Below are positions 51,440 through 60,043 of a stretch of DNA of 64,000 bases, piece by piece (the first letter of the stretch is position 1; every line of letters begins with the position of its first letter). Both the position numbers and the translations under genes were made by a program. Origin of the DNA: Serinicoccus sediminis (lineage in GTDB: Bacteria; Actinomycetota; Actinomycetes; Actinomycetales; Dermatophilaceae); assembly GCF_004153545.1 (NCBI RefSeq), contig NZ_SDVA01000001.1, forward strand, positions 478,603-542,602. The letters run 5' to 3'. The notes below the pieces were generated by a model, which did not search any database, was not told the origin of the DNA, and saw nothing but the letters and a program-made list of their open reading frames with translations.

Positions 51440-54400
51440 ATGGCACGTCTCACCCTGTTCAGCGTCCGCAACCGGGCGCTGGTGGCGCTCGCCACCGTCT
51501 TCGGCATCCTGGCCGGTCTCTGGTCGGCCGGCAGCCTGCCGCGCGAGCTCTTCCCGTCGTTGCAGTTCCCGGTCCTCGTCGTCGCGACGAGCACGCCCGG
51601 GTCCAGCACCTCCGTCGTCGAGGAGCAGGTCACCGAGCCGGTGGAGGTGGCCGCCCAGGGCCTGAACAACGTCGTCGAGGTGTCCTCGACGAGCACCGAC
51701 GGCTTCTCCTCGGTGGTGGTCGAGCTCGACTACGGCACCGACACCGGGTCCGCCCAGACCGACCTGCAGCGGGCCGTGCTCTCGCTGCCCGACCTGCCCG
51801 ACTCGGCCAGCCCGCAGATCTTCGCCGGCAACCTCGACGACTTCCCCATCATCCAGCTCGCCGCCAGCGGCGGCGAGGACGCGCGGGACCTCGTCGACCG
51901 GCTCGAGCGGGTGGTCATCCCCGACATCGAGGACATCGACGGCGTCCGCTCGGTCACCCTCTCCGGCGTGGCCGACCGGGTCGTCACCGTCGACCTCGAC
52001 GAGGAGGAGGCCGCCGACGCTGGCGTGAGCCTGCAGACGGTGAGCCAGGTGCTGCAGGCCAACGGCGTGGTGCTCCCCGGTGGGTCCGTGCTCGACGGCG
52101 ACACCGAGCTGCCGGTGCAGGTCGGCTCCCGGCTCACCTCCGCCGAGCAGATCGGCGCGCTGCCCATGCTCGGGCAGCAGACCATCGCCGCCCAGCAGGC
52201 CGCCGCCCAGACGCGCACGCAGGCGCAGGAGGCGCAGACCGCCGCGGACGACGCCGCTCAGGCGGCCCAGGCCAACCCCGCTGACCCGGAGCTCGCGGCG
52301 GCGGCCGCCGCCGCGGCCGGCGCGGCGGAGCAGGCCACCGCTGCCGCCGAGGAGGCGGGTGAGGTCGAGGTGCCCCTGCTGCGCGACGTCGCGACGGTGA
52401 CGCTCGAGGAGCGCGAGGCGGCGGCATACACCCGGACCAACGGCGAGCCCAGCGTCGGCCTCGCCATCACCAAGACCCCCGACGGCAACGCGGTCGAGAT
52501 CTCCAACGAGCTCGGGGCGCTGCAGGACGACATCAGCACAGCGCTCGACGGGGGCGAGCTGGTGACCATCTTCGACGGTGCGCCGTTCATCGAGAAGTCC
52601 ATCGAGGACCTCGCGACCGAGGGACTGCTGGGCCTGGGCTTCGCCATCCTCGTGGTGCTGCTCTTCCTGCTGTCCGTGCGGCTCACCCTGGTCACGGCGG
52701 TGTCCATCCCGCTCTCGCTGCTCATCGCGCTGGTGGGCCTGCAGGTCTCGGGCTACACGCTCAACATCCTCACCCTCGGTGCGCTGACCATCTCCGTCGG
52801 CCGCGTCGTCGACGACTCGATCGTCGTCATCGAGAACATCAAGCGTCACGTCGCCCGGGGCGAGGACCGCCGCACCGCCGTGGTCGAGGCGACCCGGGAG
52901 GTGGCCGGGGCGATCACCTCGGCGACCATCGCGACGGTCGCCGTCTTCCTGCCGCTCGGCTTCGTCGGCGGTCAGGTGGGCGAGCTGTTCCGGCCGTTCG
53001 CCGTGACCGTGGCCCTGGCGATGCTCGCCTCGCTGCTCGTGGCGCTGACCATCATCCCGGTGCTCGGCTTCTGGTTCCTGGGTCGCCGCTCCGGCATCGG
53101 CAAGCACGAGCCCGAGTCCGCGCACACCGAGCACACCGACGAGCCCGACCGCATGCAGCGCGCCTACCTGCCGGTGCTGCGGGCCGCCCTCGGCCGGCCC
53201 TGGCTGACCGTCGGCCTCGCGGTGCTCCTGCTGGGCGGCACCGGGTATGCCGCGACCCTGCTCAAGACCGACTTCATCGGCGGCACCGGGGAGAACACCC
53301 TGCAGGGCACGCTCACCATGCCGACGGGCACCACCCTGGAGGACACCGACGACCAGGCGGCCGAGGTCGAGGCGTGGCTGGCCGACCAGGACGAGGTCGA
53401 CACCTACCAGGTGACCGCGGGCAGCCCCGGCGGCATCGAGGCCGTCTTCCTCGGCAGCGGCGCCAACACGGCCACCTTCGCGGTGACCCTGGACGAGGGC
53501 GTCGACGGCGAGGCCTTCGGTGACGAGCTGACCACCTCCGTCGACCTGCCCGAGGGCGCCAGCTTCACCGCGCAGGCCGGCCAGCAGGGCGGGCCGACGG
53601 CGTCCGGCCTCGAGGTGCAGGTCCAGGGGCAGGACCTCGACGAGATCGACGCCGCGGCGCAGGACGTCGCCGCGCTCATGGAGGACGCCGGGGCGCTGGA
53701 CGTCACCAACAACCTCACCGACACCGTGCCGGCCCTGCAGGTCGAGGTCGACCGCGAGGCCGCCGCGGACGCCGGGCTGGCGGAGGCCCAGCTCGGCCAG
53801 ACGATCCAGGCGGCGACCGACGGAGCGGTGGTCGGCCAGGTGGAGATCGACGCCACCCGGGTGGACGTCGTCGTGAGCGAGGGGTCGGCCGACGACATCG
53901 CCGCCCTGCGCGAGCTGGAGGTCGGCACCGACCCGGCCGGCGACCCGGTCGCCCTCGCCGAGGTCGCCGAGCTGCGCACCGTGGACGAGGCGGTCAGCAT
54001 CACCAGGGTCGACGGGCTGCGGGCGGCGACGGTCACCGGGCGCTCCGCGACCGACGACCTCGGCGCGCTCACCGCCGACCTGCAGGAGCGCCTCGACGGC
54101 CTCGAGACCCCGGAGGGCGTGCAGGTCACGCTCGGCGGGGTGAGCTCGGACCAGCAGGAGGCCTTCTCGGCGCTCGGGCTGGCCCTGCTGGCGGCCATCG
54201 CGATCGTCTACCTCGTCATGGTGGCGACCTTCAACTCGCTGGTGCAGCCGCTCATCCTGCTCGTCTCGGTGCCGTTCGCGGCGACCGGCTCGATCGCGCT
54301 GCTCCTGATCACCGACACCGCCCTGGACGTCGCCTCGATGGTCGGCCTGCTCATGCTCATCGGCATCGTGGTCACCAACGCGATCGTGCTCATCGACCTC

Positions 54401-54706
54401 GTCAACCAGTACCGCGGCCGCGGCCTCGAGCGCACCGACGCCGTGCTCGAGGGGGCCCGGCACCGGTTCCGCCCGATCGTCATGACGGCGCTCGCGACCA
54501 TCCTGGCGCTGACCCCGATGGCCTTCGCGATCACCGGCGGCGGGGCGTTCATCTCCCAGCCGCTGGCCATCGTCGTCATCGGCGGCCTGCTCAGCTCGAC
54601 CGCCCTGACCCTGATCCTGGTGCCGGTGCTCTACGAGCTCGTCGGCCGCGGGTCGGCCTGGGCCAGCGGCCTGCGGTCGCGTCGTGAGGCGCGCCGGGCG
54701 GGCTGA
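51440..54706 (+). CDS. AcrB-like RND efflux transporter (HAE1 type)
   Basis: 1088 residues, twelve-helix RND topology: one N-terminal helix (about 12-30), a periplasm-type loop (about 35-395), helices from about 398 to 540, a second loop (about 590-905) and a final helix bundle (about 915-1070). The proton-relay region shows GRVVDDSIVVIENIKRHV (about 454-471). An Ala/Gln-rich helical insert (about 247-315) sits inside the first loop. HAE1 pumps are uncommon in Gram-positives, which lack an outer membrane; no membrane-fusion protein or TolC is nearby. Under likely MarR control. Confidence 0.92.
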   Translation: MARLTLFSVRNRALVALATVFGILAGLWSAGSLPRELFPSLQFPVLVVATSTPGSSTSVVEEQVTEPVEVAAQGLNNVVEVSSTSTDGFSSVVVELDYGTDTGSAQTDLQRAVLSLPDLPDSASPQIFAGNLDDFPIIQLAASGGEDARDLVDRLERVVIPDIEDIDGVRSVTLSGVADRVVTVDLDEEEAADAGVSLQTVSQVLQANGVVLPGGSVLDGDTELPVQVGSRLTSAEQIGALPMLGQQTIAAQQAAAQTRTQAQEAQTAADDAAQAAQANPADPELAAAAAAAAGAAEQATAAAEEAGEVEVPLLRDVATVTLEEREAAAYTRTNGEPSVGLAITKTPDGNAVEISNELGALQDDISTALDGGELVTIFDGAPFIEKSIEDLATEGLLGLGFAILVVLLFLLSVRLTLVTAVSIPLSLLIALVGLQVSGYTLNILTLGALTISVGRVVDDSIVVIENIKRHVARGEDRRTAVVEATREVAGAITSATIATVAVFLPLGFVGGQVGELFRPFAVTVALAMLASLLVALTIIPVLGFWFLGRRSGIGKHEPESAHTEHTDEPDRMQRAYLPVLRAALGRPWLTVGLAVLLLGGTGYAATLLKTDFIGGTGENTLQGTLTMPTGTTLEDTDDQAAEVEAWLADQDEVDTYQVTAGSPGGIEAVFLGSGANTATFAVTLDEGVDGEAFGDELTTSVDLPEGASFTAQAGQQGGPTASGLEVQVQGQDLDEIDAAAQDVAALMEDAGALDVTNNLTDTVPALQVEVDREAAADAGLAEAQLGQTIQAATDGAVVGQVEIDATRVDVVVSEGSADDIAALRELEVGTDPAGDPVALAEVAELRTVDEAVSITRVDGLRAATVTGRSATDDLGALTADLQERLDGLETPEGVQVTLGGVSSDQQEAFSALGLALLAAIAIVYLVMVATFNSLVQPLILLVSVPFAATGSIALLLITDTALDVASMVGLLMLIGIVVTNAIVLIDLVNQYRGRGLERTDAVLEGARHRFRPIVMTALATILALTPMAFAITGGGAFISQPLAIVVIGGLLSSTALTLILVPVLYELVGRGSAWASGLRSRREARRAG

Positions 54707-54757
54707 GCGGCACGGCACGCCGCCCTGCGGACGAGAAGGACCGGCTGCCGCAGGGAT

Positions 54758-54788
54758 CCGGTCCGCCCGACGGGGTCGGGCGGACCGG
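54758..54788. terminator. Strong bidirectional hairpin
   Basis: CCGGTCCGCCCGA (54758-54770), loop CGGGG, then TCGGGCGGACCGG (54776-54788): a perfect 13-bp stem between the convergent RND pump gene and the GNAT-nitroreductase gene. No T-run is needed in this GC range. Confidence 0.75.
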
Positions 54789-54799
54789 ACCCGGCCAGG

Positions 54800-57451
54800 T
54801 CAGTCGGTGAGGCGCGGGCTGCGGTATGCCGTGGTGCCGGGCCGTCCGCAGCGCCACACGGCATACACCTGCGCGGGGTGACCGAGCTCACGGGTCGCGT
54901 GGGCGTGCAGCGCCGCGGCGGAGCCGGGCTCGTCGAGCAGCTCGCTGAGCGGGTGCGCGGACCATCCGCCGCGCTCGCCCGCCAGCCAGCAGTCCAGCAG
55001 CGACCCGCCGAGCGGCCCCAGCTCGTCGAGCGTGAGCCCCGGCGCGGCCCACAGGGCGAGCACCGCGCCCCGAGGCCGCACCTGGCTGGTGCGCGCCACC
55101 CACCGGTCCAGCCGGCTGACCGCCAGCGTGCGACGGGCCGCGCCCGACCCGGTGAGCAGCCCGAGGACCCGCGCCTCCGCCCGCGACAGCCCGAGCGACT
55201 GCGCGCTCAGCCCGTCCAGGTCGTGCCGCGGGTGACGTGGGGTGAGCCGCAGCCACCCGGCCAGCTCGGCCGCGGCGGGGCCGGTGAGCGTGTGCGCCGT
55301 CGCCCCGGGCAGCAGCTCGTCGACGACGCGGTCGGGGAGGTGCAGCAGCCCGGTGCCCTCCGGCAGGCCGGCGGTGCGGGCGATCTCGGCGACCTGGCAG
55401 GGGTTGGGATGCTGCGGGTATGCCGCACGCACCGTCGCCCGCGCCTGCAGGTCGGCGACGGTCCAGGGCGGGCGCGCCGGAGGCCCACCCGCTGCGGGGC
55501 GGCCGGCTCCAGGGCTCCCCCCCTCCGACGCCCGCCCGGTGCGGGCGTCCTGCGCTCCCTCCCCCCCGGCCGTGCCACCCTCGGCACGGAGCCGGACGAC
55601 CGCGGCCCGCCGGGTGTCGGCGTCCACCGCCCACCGCACGTCGGCGGCCAGGCCGAGGTCGGCGGCCACCGCCTCGAGGCTGCGGGCCGCCGCGCCGAGC
55701 GAGAGCATCAGGTCGCGCCGGGAGGCGTCCGCGACCGGCAGCTCCCGCTCGGCCTGCCACCCGAGCACGAGCGTGTCGTCGTCCGCCGCCTGCACGTCCC
55801 AGGGCTGGGTGTTGTGGGCGCTGGGGGCGCGTCCCCAGTCCTGGGCGCGGGTCAGCAGGCGCACGGCCGGGGCCGCCTCGGCGTCCGCGGCGGGCGGCCC
55901 TCCGTCGCCGCCGGCACCGTCGCGGCCGCCGTCTCCCCCGATGTGGACCGGCCGGGTGTAGAAGCAGGTGCCGTGCAGGGGCCGCCCGCCCATGGTGACG
56001 AACTGCGCCTGCGACCCGGCGTTGTCCTCCTCGACGAAGGTCACCCGGAGCGTGGCATACCCCCCGGCCTGCAGGCCCTCGAGCAGCTCGCGCGACAGGT
56101 GCCGCATCAGCCCCTGGCCGCGCGCTCCCGGCACGGTGCCCTTGATGATGAGCACGGCGTCGCGCCGGTGACGGCGCCGGGTCGCCAGCAGGCGCAGGGC
56201 GTCGGCCGGTCCCAGCCGGCCCCCGGTGGAGCGGACGAAGCCGGTGAGGTCCGGCACGACCAGCACGAAGGCCACCGGTTCGCCGGCCCGCTCGAGCCAC
56301 AGCAGCAGGCGCTCGTCGAGCAGGTGGGAGAGGCCGTCGGTCGCGGCGGCGAGCTCGTCGGCCTCGATCCGGGTGTAGTAGTCGAGCTCGGCGAACGAGG
56401 CGTTGAGCATCTGCCGCAGCACCGGCAGCTGCTGCTCGAGCCGGCGCCGGTCGGCGTGCCGCAGCACGACGCCCTCCGGCAACGGGCCGCCGCCGAAGAG
56501 CGCCACCGGGTCGAGCGAGCCCAGGTCGGGGCAGATCCACGTCGAGCCCGGCCAGATCCGCTCGAAGCCGAGCGCCTCCCAGTCCCGCGGGTAGTGCGGC
56601 GGGCTCCACGGCCCGTCGAGGAAGCCCGGCTCGTCCCAGCCCGAGGTCACCACACCCCCGACCTGGTTGGGCAGCAGCGACACCGGGCCGAGCAGCCGGG
56701 TGCGCCCGCGCTGCCGCGCCACCGCCTCGGCGTGCTCGACCATCACCGCGAGCGCCGCCTCCCCGGCGAACTCGGTGGCTCCCATGAGCAGGGTGCGCTC
56801 ACCGAGCTTGTGGTCCATCCGGTCGTCGGTGTGCAGGGTCGTCCGACCGGCGAGCGTGTCCCAGGGGTCGCGGACGACGAAGAGCTCGACCGTGCCGTGA
56901 GCCTGGTGCGGGCCCTGCCCGGTCCACCACGACCGCACGGTGCGGTGCCACAGCGGCACCCCGTGGGTCTCTCGCCGGGTCCCCCACGGCTGCAGCCCCA
57001 GGAAGTCGCGCAGGTCGGCCTCGGTGCGGACCGGCTCGACCCGCAGGTTCGCGCCCTTCTCGGAGAGCCCGCGGACGACCGGCGGGCCCTCTTGCTCCGC
57101 CCCGACCGGGGTGAACCGTTCCACGTGCGCCATCTGCCCGTCCTCCGCCCGCCAGACCCCGTTGCTGTAGCCGTCGGGGTGCGCCTCGTGCACCTGGACG
57201 ACGACCCCCTCCACCCGCTGCACCCGCCGCCGCGCGTCCGTAGCGGCGGCGGCGTCGGCATACCAGGCGATGACGCCGGCCCGACGCGCCCCGTCCCGCA
57301 GCCACTCCCGCCGCACCGGGGCGGGATCGTGCAGCGCCCGGGAGACCCGGCGCAGCCACCCGGCCGAGGCGCGCCCGCGCCCCGGCTCGACGGTGAGCAT
57401 CACCGCGGCGCGGGCCAGCGGCGGTGCCGCCGAGAAGTCACGGGTGCGCAC
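54800..57451 (-). CDS. Fusion protein: GNAT-like acyltransferase plus Acg-type nitroreductase
   Basis: 883 residues. An N-terminal region (1-130) has an ABM-like pattern. A double GNAT-like part (about 135-505) contains GPVSLLPNQVGGVVTSGW, SPPHYPRDWEALGFERIW and the acetyl-CoA-loop-like GTVPGARGQGLMRHLSREL. A Gly/Asp-rich linker (about 510-530) leads to an Acg-like FMN nitroreductase domain (about 535-880) with GRAPSAHNTQPWDV and ELPVADASRRDLMLSLGAAA; a second low-complexity insert lies at about 630-665. GTG 57451 overlaps the upstream ABM-like gene by 14 nt and has GGGGGAGG upstream. Third gene of an operon with an adenylate-forming ligase. Domain calls moderate; product unknown. Confidence 0.78.
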   Translation of the reverse strand: MRTRDFSAAPPLARAAVMLTVEPGRGRASAGWLRRVSRALHDPAPVRREWLRDGARRAGVIAWYADAAAATDARRRVQRVEGVVVQVHEAHPDGYSNGVWRAEDGQMAHVERFTPVGAEQEGPPVVRGLSEKGANLRVEPVRTEADLRDFLGLQPWGTRRETHGVPLWHRTVRSWWTGQGPHQAHGTVELFVVRDPWDTLAGRTTLHTDDRMDHKLGERTLLMGATEFAGEAALAVMVEHAEAVARQRGRTRLLGPVSLLPNQVGGVVTSGWDEPGFLDGPWSPPHYPRDWEALGFERIWPGSTWICPDLGSLDPVALFGGGPLPEGVVLRHADRRRLEQQLPVLRQMLNASFAELDYYTRIEADELAAATDGLSHLLDERLLLWLERAGEPVAFVLVVPDLTGFVRSTGGRLGPADALRLLATRRRHRRDAVLIIKGTVPGARGQGLMRHLSRELLEGLQAGGYATLRVTFVEEDNAGSQAQFVTMGGRPLHGTCFYTRPVHIGGDGGRDGAGGDGGPPAADAEAAPAVRLLTRAQDWGRAPSAHNTQPWDVQAADDDTLVLGWQAERELPVADASRRDLMLSLGAAARSLEAVAADLGLAADVRWAVDADTRRAAVVRLRAEGGTAGGEGAQDARTGRASEGGSPGAGRPAAGGPPARPPWTVADLQARATVRAAYPQHPNPCQVAEIARTAGLPEGTGLLHLPDRVVDELLPGATAHTLTGPAAAELAGWLRLTPRHPRHDLDGLSAQSLGLSRAEARVLGLLTGSGAARRTLAVSRLDRWVARTSQVRPRGAVLALWAAPGLTLDELGPLGGSLLDCWLAGERGGWSAHPLSELLDEPGSAAALHAHATRELGHPAQVYAVWRCGRPGTTAYRSPRLTD

Positions 57452-57776
57452 GGCCGGCCTCCCCCTCGGCGGGCCCGGGCGGCAGCTCGTAGACCCGGAT
57501 GTAGCCGCCGGTCGCGTTCTCGGTGCCGTCGGTGACCCACTGCATCAGCTCGCGGTGCACCCCGCTGCGGGCGAAGCGCAGGAGGTCTTCCCGGGTCGCG
57601 AAGTAGCCGACCGTGCCGAGCGTGAACGGCGGGTCGTAGTAGACCTGGTGGTGCACGTAGCCGGACATGCGGCGCATCTGGTCGACCATCGCCCGCCACC
57701 GCGGGGCGAGCCGCAGCCAGGCCACCGGGGAGGTGTACCGCGTCGCGCCGACGAAGACCGCCCCCGCGCGCTCCAT
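57438..57776 (-). CDS. Small ABM-like (monooxygenase-fold) protein
   Basis: 112 residues. ARYTSPVAWLRLAPRWRAMV-like start (GATRYTSPVAWLRLAPRW about 9-26), MRRMSGYVHHQVYYDPPFTL (about 34-53) and GTVGYFATREDLLRFARSGV (about 54-73) suggest a dimeric alpha/beta barrel of the antibiotic-monooxygenase/spheroidene-type superfamily. No cofactor site is evident. Its ATG shares a base with the ligase stop (TGATG), and its end overlaps the fusion gene, so all three are tightly coupled. Confidence 0.68.
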   Translation of the reverse strand: MERAGAVFVGATRYTSPVAWLRLAPRWRAMVDQMRRMSGYVHHQVYYDPPFTLGTVGYFATREDLLRFARSGVHRELMQWVTDGTENATGGYIRVYELPPGPAEGEAGRAHP

Positions 57777-59371
57777 CAGCCGCCCACGCCGGGGCGCAGG
57801 TAGACGCGCTTGAGCCGGTCGGGCATCGCGGCGAACGGCCCGGTGCCGGCGTCGTGCACCCGCACCTCGATGTCGTCGCTGCGCTCGCTCTCCTCCAGCG
57901 ACTGCGCGAAGTCGCGGCTGGTGCGGGCGAGGTAGTCGACGACCCCCTCGCGCACCCCGTCGGCCAGCTCGGACCGCTCGGCCTCGTCCAGCCGGACGTC
58001 CTCGCGCAGCTCGAGGTGGATGGTCGGCTGCTGGCGGGTCGCGTCCTGCTCGACGTCCTCGAGGGTCAGCGTGAACGAGCCGATCTGGGCGGCCCGCCGC
58101 GGGTCGGTGTAGAGGCCGTTCTCGACGTCCTGGGGGTAGATGTTGGCGCCCATGAACGAGATCGTGGCGTCGGCCCGGCCGAAGAGCAGCAGCAGCGGCA
58201 GCTTCATCCCCTGCCTGGCGAAGGCCTCGCGCGCCGGCGCCTGCCACTCCGGCTGGCTGCGCAGCACCGCCGCCAGGTCGTGCCAGTCCATGAGCCGGGC
58301 CTCGTCGCCGATGTTGTAGCGCAGCTTGGGCGAGAGCACCGCGGTCGAGGTGAGGGTGCAGAGCAGCTCCCCCTCGGGGGTGGTCTCGAGGTAGGTCTCG
58401 AGCGGGTTGTACTGGAAGATCATCGGGGTCCGGGTCTCGCCCGGTCCCAGCACCGCCTCACGCAGGTCGTGGTCCCGCAGCAGCGCGCGGCGCAGCCACA
58501 CGGTGAGGTCGGTCTCACCGCCGATCCCGATGGTGAGGTCGGAGGCGCCGTAGCCGGAGCGGACGGTGAGGAAGCGCTCCTCGCAGTAGTCCCGCAGCGC
58601 CTCGGTCATCCCCTCCCCGCCGACCAGGCCGTGCATCCGCCAGGCCGGCCAGTCCCACCCCTCGGCGTCGAGCCGGTCGCGCAGGTCCTTGAGAAAGGGC
58701 GGGTAGGCCGCGACCAGGTAGGTGAAGCCCGGCCCGAAGTGCCGCAGCGTGTCGACGATCTTGTCCAGGTCGGGGCCGGTGTTCTTCACCATGGCGATCT
58801 TGGCCAGGGCGATGCCGGTGTTGGTGCCGGTCGCCCACGCGCCCATCGAGTAGGCGTTGATCGCGAACAGCCGCTCCTCGTCCCTCATCATCAGCGCCGT
58901 GAACCCGGCGACGTTGCGGTGGATGTCGGCGAGCTCGTCGCGCCCGCGCACCCAGTTGAACGGGGTGCCGGAGCTGCCCGAGCTCTCGTCGACCAGCGTC
59001 CCGCGCAGCTCGAGGCGGCCCGAGCGGGTGCGGGCGGTCTCGTCATACCGCTGGACGTAGCTCCTCTTGTCCGTCGGCGGGTAGTTCTCCAGGTCCCACC
59101 AGCGGAAGCGCCAGTCGTGCTCGGCCAGGTGCTGGCGGTATGCCGGCACGTGCAGCGAGCCGAGCTGGCAGGTCATCCAGGCGTGCAGCCGCGCGAAGTC
59201 GCCCATCCACGGCTGGTAGTGCGTCGCGGTCAGCCGCCACGTCGCCGGGTGCACCTTGTAGAGGCTGTAGGTCGTGCTCAGCGCCCGGGTGCCCGCCCGC
59301 AGGGCACCCCGGCGCGCCGCCGTCAGCGGTGTGCTCATCCAGACCGACTCCCCCAGGTCTCTCCATCCCAT
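57776..59371 (-). CDS. Adenylate-forming enzyme, PaaK/coenzyme F390 synthetase-like
   Basis: 531 residues. ESSGSSGTPFNWVRGRDE (about 137-154) is the Ser/Gly-rich ATP-phosphate loop; GYGASDLTIGIGGE (about 270-283), PKLRYNIGDEARLMDW (about 340-355) and LLFGRADATISFMGANIYPQ (about 397-416) are the later adenylation motifs, the last ending as in phenylacetate-CoA ligases. It should activate a carboxylic acid as acyl-AMP and transfer it to CoA or another acceptor. ATG 59371 is set by TAGAGT 7 nt upstream. First gene of the three-gene operon; acid substrate unknown. Confidence 0.83.
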   Translation of the reverse strand: MGWRDLGESVWMSTPLTAARRGALRAGTRALSTTYSLYKVHPATWRLTATHYQPWMGDFARLHAWMTCQLGSLHVPAYRQHLAEHDWRFRWWDLENYPPTDKRSYVQRYDETARTRSGRLELRGTLVDESSGSSGTPFNWVRGRDELADIHRNVAGFTALMMRDEERLFAINAYSMGAWATGTNTGIALAKIAMVKNTGPDLDKIVDTLRHFGPGFTYLVAAYPPFLKDLRDRLDAEGWDWPAWRMHGLVGGEGMTEALRDYCEERFLTVRSGYGASDLTIGIGGETDLTVWLRRALLRDHDLREAVLGPGETRTPMIFQYNPLETYLETTPEGELLCTLTSTAVLSPKLRYNIGDEARLMDWHDLAAVLRSQPEWQAPAREAFARQGMKLPLLLLFGRADATISFMGANIYPQDVENGLYTDPRRAAQIGSFTLTLEDVEQDATRQQPTIHLELREDVRLDEAERSELADGVREGVVDYLARTSRDFAQSLEESERSDDIEVRVHDAGTGPFAAMPDRLKRVYLRPGVGG

Positions 59372-59378
59372 GGCGGGG

Positions 59379-59384
59379 ACTCTA
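59379..59384 (-). promoter_or_regulatory. -10 element TAGAGT of the ligase operon
   Basis: TAGAGT on the - strand, a 7-nt spacer (CCCCGCC), ATG at 59371. Confidence 0.55.
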
Positions 59385-59483
59385 GCGTCTGAGCGTGCGG
59401 GCCCGGGAGGGATCGTGCGGGTGTCCAGCCCGGCGGCCACGAGGGGTCCGTCCGGGGCCTTCCCCGGCAGCGGCGCCCGCGCG

Positions 59484-59489
59484 TAGTAT
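59484..59489 (+). promoter_or_regulatory. -10 element TAGTAT of the VOC gene
   Basis: TAGTAT, a 6-nt spacer, ATG at 59496. Divergent from the ligase promoter about 100 bp away. Confidence 0.5.
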
Positions 59490-59495
59490 CCGCTC

Positions 59496-59891
59496 ATGGT
59501 GGAGAATGTGCACGGTCTCGGCTTCCTGGGGGTGCGTCTCGAGGACGCCGCCCGGTTCACGGCTGTCGTCTCGCTCTACCGTGACGTCCTCGGTCTGGTG
59601 CCGTTCCGACACGAGCCGAACCGCCTGGCGTGGTTCCGCCTCGGGGACGGCACCGAGCTGCACGTCTACGGCCCGGAGGACGAGGACCACGTGGCCTTCG
59701 GCGACAGCCCGTGCGTCGGCCTCGTGGTGGACGACGTCGAGGCGACGCGCGGGGCCCTGGAGGGCGTGGGCGTCGAGTTCCTCTGGCCCACGCAGCAGGA
59801 GGCCGGCCGGGCGTGGGCTCACTACCGCGGCCCGGACGGGAACGTCTACGAGCTCATCGGTCCTGCCCCGGCCGAGGCCACAGCGGGCTGA
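59496..59891 (+). CDS. VOC-superfamily (glyoxalase/dioxygenase-fold) protein
   Basis: 131 residues, two beta-alpha-beta-beta-beta modules: FLGVRLEDAARFTAVVSLYR with VLGLVPFRHE (about 10-40) and CVGLVVDDVEATRGALEGVG then YRGPDGNVYELIGPAP (about 70-125). A metal site could use His, Glu in ELHVYGP and YELIG. Members are lyases, dioxygenases or resistance proteins. Divergent from the ligase operon, so could modify or sequester its product; inference from position only. Confidence 0.85.
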   Translation: MVENVHGLGFLGVRLEDAARFTAVVSLYRDVLGLVPFRHEPNRLAWFRLGDGTELHVYGPEDEDHVAFGDSPCVGLVVDDVEATRGALEGVGVEFLWPTQQEAGRAWAHYRGPDGNVYELIGPAPAEATAG

Positions 59892-60043
59892 GTCGCTCCA
59901 CGGCCACCCCGAAGGCAGGCGCGACCTCGCTCGGACACCAGCGCGGGGACCACCCGGTGTCGTACGATCCCCCCGAGGTGATGGCCGGCGTCGTCGGCCA
60001 CCTGAGGGTGTCGGGGGGTCCCGGCACAGGGGAGGAACTGGCC

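Noticed and set aside
50876..54718. 1280-codon open frame on the - strand running through the RND pump and marR
   Set aside because: Only its last 168 codons look like a protein (MarR). The rest is antisense to the pump, with low-complexity Gly/Arg/His composition caused by high GC.
54878..57535. 885-codon open frame on the + strand
   Set aside because: Antisense of the GNAT-nitroreductase gene; repetitive Arg/Gly/Pro translation and no recognisable domain.
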